Positions 61,026 to 64,000 of a stretch of 64,000 bases of DNA are shown here, piece after piece. How positions within the stretch are numbered: position 1 is the first letter of the stretch; every line of letters starts with the position of its first letter. The position numbers were made by a program, and so were the translations under genes. The notes under the pieces were generated by a model that worked only from the letters and a program-made list of their open reading frames with translations, searched no databases and was not told the DNA's origin. Source of the DNA: Bugulina stolonifera (lineage: Eukaryota > Bryozoa > Gymnolaemata > Cheilostomatida > Bugulidae); assembly GCA_935421135.1 (NCBI GenBank), contig OW285191.1:14077700-14141699 (forward strand), given 5' to 3'.

Positions 61026-63775
61026 CCACATGTGAACTGGGGAATTTCGTATCTGAACTCTGTACATCTACATTATTCATGTTTCCAAATTGAAGTTGTT
61101 ATACCCTGTCAAGGAGGTAAAGGAATTAATAATAACTTACCGGCTTATTGCGTTCTAGACAGCATCACTAATAGCTGGGCGAATTGGAAATCTGTTTGAT
61201 GCACTATCACTCTTACTTCACTGTCTTCCTCGATAGCATGCTGTTATCAATCAATGTTCTGATTATGACTATTCAAGTTTCGTGAAACCAGCATTACCAT
61301 TCTTATAATTTTTGCCATAGTTTTTGGAATTTAAATACCAGTTAATTATTTTATACCCATATCCTGTTAGACCTGAAATAATTATAATCGAACATTATTT
61401 ATGTTTAGGTGCTGAAATAATGCCAAGCGCTCCGAGCCGAACTGCTTCACTAACAGTGAAACCTTCGGGAGATCAAACTATTCCAGCAGTAAAACGTGTG
61501 ATGTAAGTATGTCTATACTCTATAGCCTGTGCTCTACCTCTACACATTCCAGGATATCAGCTCGTTGTGGCGTAGTCAATACACACCGTTATGATGTGTG
61601 CATAAACAGTATGATCTAAGTACACTGTAGATTATGTATTCTTGCTACTCAAGCTATAGGATCTTTTACATGTATAGTGTTCATGTCACATTGTGCATGT
61701 ACAAACATTTAGGCTAGCACTACAGTCTACGTTCACAAATAAAACAAAAATGTATTTCTTCAGCTTAGATGCTTATTAGGAGCCCGTCGTCTCAGATATA
61801 TACTGGTACGACAGTCTAATATGTATGAAGATGAAGTATGCTTGGTTGACTTATTTATGAGTACCACTGCTTCTACTTAGTCATGCTTCTCTTTTGTGTT
61901 TCAGATATGAAATAAAGGAAGCTCACGGACGTAAAGTTGACTTCACTTACGGCGTATGCTGCGTACTGCAAGGTCCGGTTTATGCTCTCCTAGACAAAGC
62001 AGGTACCAAACTGTTCAGGTGTACCTACTCTAATCAAAGCCAAGTGTTTTACAACTATGACAGGCACGATGAGGTCATAAGCAAGTTTATTCATCTAAAG
62101 TACACTGGCGAGGAAGATAGATTTGTAAGTTGTTTAAACTTTAATAACAACTTGTACAATGTATCACCGCTTATAAATCAGAATAATCCTAGTGTTGCAG
62201 AAACAAAAACTAAATTACCTAAAACTACAACGTACATTGGGGTTTCGACATTTCGCACTATTAGTTAATTCTAAGTGATTCTATTGTTTACTATGAGTTT
62301 GCTGCCTGGGAAGGTCGTACTTTACTTTTTATGTATTTAACTAGGGTTGTCATTTTTCTACCTTCCTCACTGAGATTTACTATCATACTTACATATGTAC
62401 TTATTTACATACTACGTATCATACTTACATGTATATCAACCAATAGGGAGATGCGGACATTACTATAGCTATTCCCCATTGCTTGTCAAGGAGCAGCGCC
62501 CTCTACAGGGAGCCAGTAATTAAAGCCAAGTATAATAACAGCTGGGTGGTTCTCAACACTGAGGAATCAGCTTCTGATGACTTCAAGGTACAATACAGTA
62601 ATCATGTTACAGCAGTCGTGTTACAGTAATCATGCTACAGTAGTTATGTTACAGTAGTCATGTTACAGTAGTTGTGTAACAGTTTTAGTTGTGTTACAGT
62701 AGTTGTGTAACAGTTTTAGTTGCGGTACAGTAGTTGTGGTACAGTAGTTGTATTGCAGTAGTTGTATTGCAGTAGTCGAGCTACAGTCGTTGTGTTGCGG
62801 TAGTTGTGTCTTGGTGCACGAGCTAGAAAACTAATGGAATAGTATATTTTGGGGGCCTGACCAAAAATCATTTTGCAATAGTAGATTTCTTATACACTAT
62901 CATAAGATATATTTTGATGTAGTATAGGAAGTTATCTTCTCTCTTCCTCATCTGTTTTATGAGAAATATAGTTATTGAAAGCTAGCAGAGGTTGGTAGAA
63001 GTATTGATAGAAGAAAAAAAGGGAGGCAAAAAAGAGAGAAGACAACCTTAAATTTTGATGACTTAAATAATTCTGAGTACACTCAATACTGAAGACATAC
63101 ATGTACAAGTACAGTACATAGTACGATATATAGTACTTTGATGTCTAGATGTCTGCCTGATTTTTGCTGTTGTCAGATTTAATCTGCTAGTCTTCCTACT
63201 TTATGTTTTGTCAATATTGTTAAATTTGTACGAAGGATGTTTGTTGTCTCTGTAGGAAGGGAGGTTTGTAGAAGCTACATTCAGTGGTGGTATACCCAGC
63301 CATGTCTGTGTTGTCTCCAGGTTCAAGCAGGACACACTCAAGTTTACCAGAAAGCCGAGTAGAAACACGTGGTCAGTAGACCAGAGGTTCTGTCTCAAGT
63401 CAGAACAAGGTGCCTTCCACGGAAAAGTGAGCTTTCCCATGCAGGTCAGTCATGTGTAACTGTTGTCTTATCATGTGCCCACAAATTACAGTAAAAGTGA
63501 ATGCAAATGGTTACTGAGGTACTTATTATTCATATAACATAGTAGCGATTATGTTCATCATGTTCATGTATCATTTATATTTTGATGTATTTTCTCCAAA
63601 TCATTTGAATCGTTACTCAATGCAGTAGTTTATACTTGACTTACAGGTACAGCCTGTGGACCTAAATACCGTTACCAGGGTACAGAATAACACGCCTGAT
63701 GGTCTTACAATGATGTGCAGCAGCAATATTGTCTCTATTAGCTGGGGCGATGACAAGTTTAAGAAACCTTTAACG
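61026..63775 (+). CDS. ZU5-domain-like protein (partial, continues beyond the window)
   Basis: Six consecutive exons in compatible phase: 61026-61116, 61409-61502, 61905-62124, 62447-62587, 63256-63444, 63647-63775. The 5' start is not identified and the 3' end is off the window. Exons 4-6 look like ZU5-type beta-sandwich sequence: ITIAIPHCLS with a following WVVL; then SHVCVVSRFKQD, very close to the FAVVSRIKQD segment before the ankyrin ZU5 domain; then KVSFPMQVQPVD and FKKPLT, in the places of the ankyrin FPEGAL, QAQPM and FHKPIT stretches. ZU5 domains occur in ankyrins, UNC5 netrin receptors, ZO-1 and PIDD, often before UPA and death domains. Which of these this is cannot be told from the visible part. 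The upstream exons (KVDFTYGVCCVLQGPVY) are not recognised. Confidence 0.55.
62590..62815. repeat. Degenerate 15-17-bp minisatellite in a ZU5-like gene intron
   Basis: Repeated TTACAGTAGTNRTG units run from just after the exon 4 donor (62587) for about 225 bp, with progressive divergence toward the 3' side. Confidence 0.85.
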
Positions 63776-64000
63776 GTAAATCATTTAATATAAAGTTGTG
63801 TTCTATTACTAATAATACTGTATACTAGTACTAGTGAACTAGTGATGGGTATTGGTATTGGTTATCTGTAGTAGTAGAGTGTGTACTGCTCTGTTCCTCT
63901 GTGATAGAAGAACAGAGAAACATCTAAACACATTTGAATTGTGTTCTAAACGTTGTTAGATGCCTCATCAAATCACTGCACAATTGACATGTTTATTAAG
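63776..64000 (+). other. Intron at the right edge
   Basis: This follows the donor GTAAAT after the last visible ZU5-like exon. No coding signal is seen before the window ends. Confidence 0.5.

Noticed and set aside
1..64000. CRISPR array, operons, or bacterial-type systems
   Set aside because: Introns, poly(A) signals and metazoan families show nuclear animal DNA. None of the tandem repeats has the conserved-repeat and unique-spacer layout of a CRISPR array.

Overview
The window is nuclear DNA from an animal. It is AT-rich, its genes are split by many small introns, and the protein families are metazoan: SLC22-type transporters, a C/EBP-like bZIP factor, BRMS1/SUDS3, a laminin-G membrane protein and a ZU5-type protein. 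Compact genes and abundant ACATGTAC-type simple sequence would fit a sponge or another early-branching animal. That is inference; nothing in the sequence names the species.

From 1 to 34 kb lies a cluster of four SLC22-like transporter genes (A, B, C, D) sharing one ten-exon plan with the same intron phases. A, B and C are on the minus strand; D is on the plus strand, head-to-head with C. B (7791-13338, 544 aa) and D (27351-33894, 563 aa) read through intact. A is broken by a young LTR retrotransposon inside exon 8, and its last exons lie outside the window. C carries a 2-nt frameshift at the end of exon 7. A single-exon sulfotransferase-like gene (17365-18786) sits between B and C. Intergenic and intronic DNA holds tRNA-derived SINE pieces, a TA-flanked MITE, a fold-back SINE pair, minisatellites and palindromes.

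From 35 to 50.5 kb a plus-strand gene encodes a signal peptide, one laminin-G domain, one membrane span and a short basic tail (334 aa, eight exons, including a 15-nt exon before a 10.7-kb intron). Then come a C/EBP-like bZIP gene (52892-53842), a BRMS1/BRMS1L-like corepressor subunit (54987-59404, eight exons, with a textbook AT-AC U12 intron), and the first visible exons of a ZU5-like protein that runs off the right edge.

The most notable points are: (1) the LTR element, with apparently identical 593-bp LTRs, a 5-bp target duplication and a U3 carrying two perfect three-unit heat-shock elements around a CArG box; (2) near-identity restricted to the two loop-coding exons (2 and 6) of otherwise diverged transporter paralogues, suggesting exon-scale gene conversion; (3) the AT-AC intron in the BRMS1-like gene; (4) a 24-bp copy of the LTR end in the intron next to the same exon of another paralogue. 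I found no evidence for a wholly new multi-gene system. Exon boundaries were worked out by hand from splice sites, phase and paralogue comparison.
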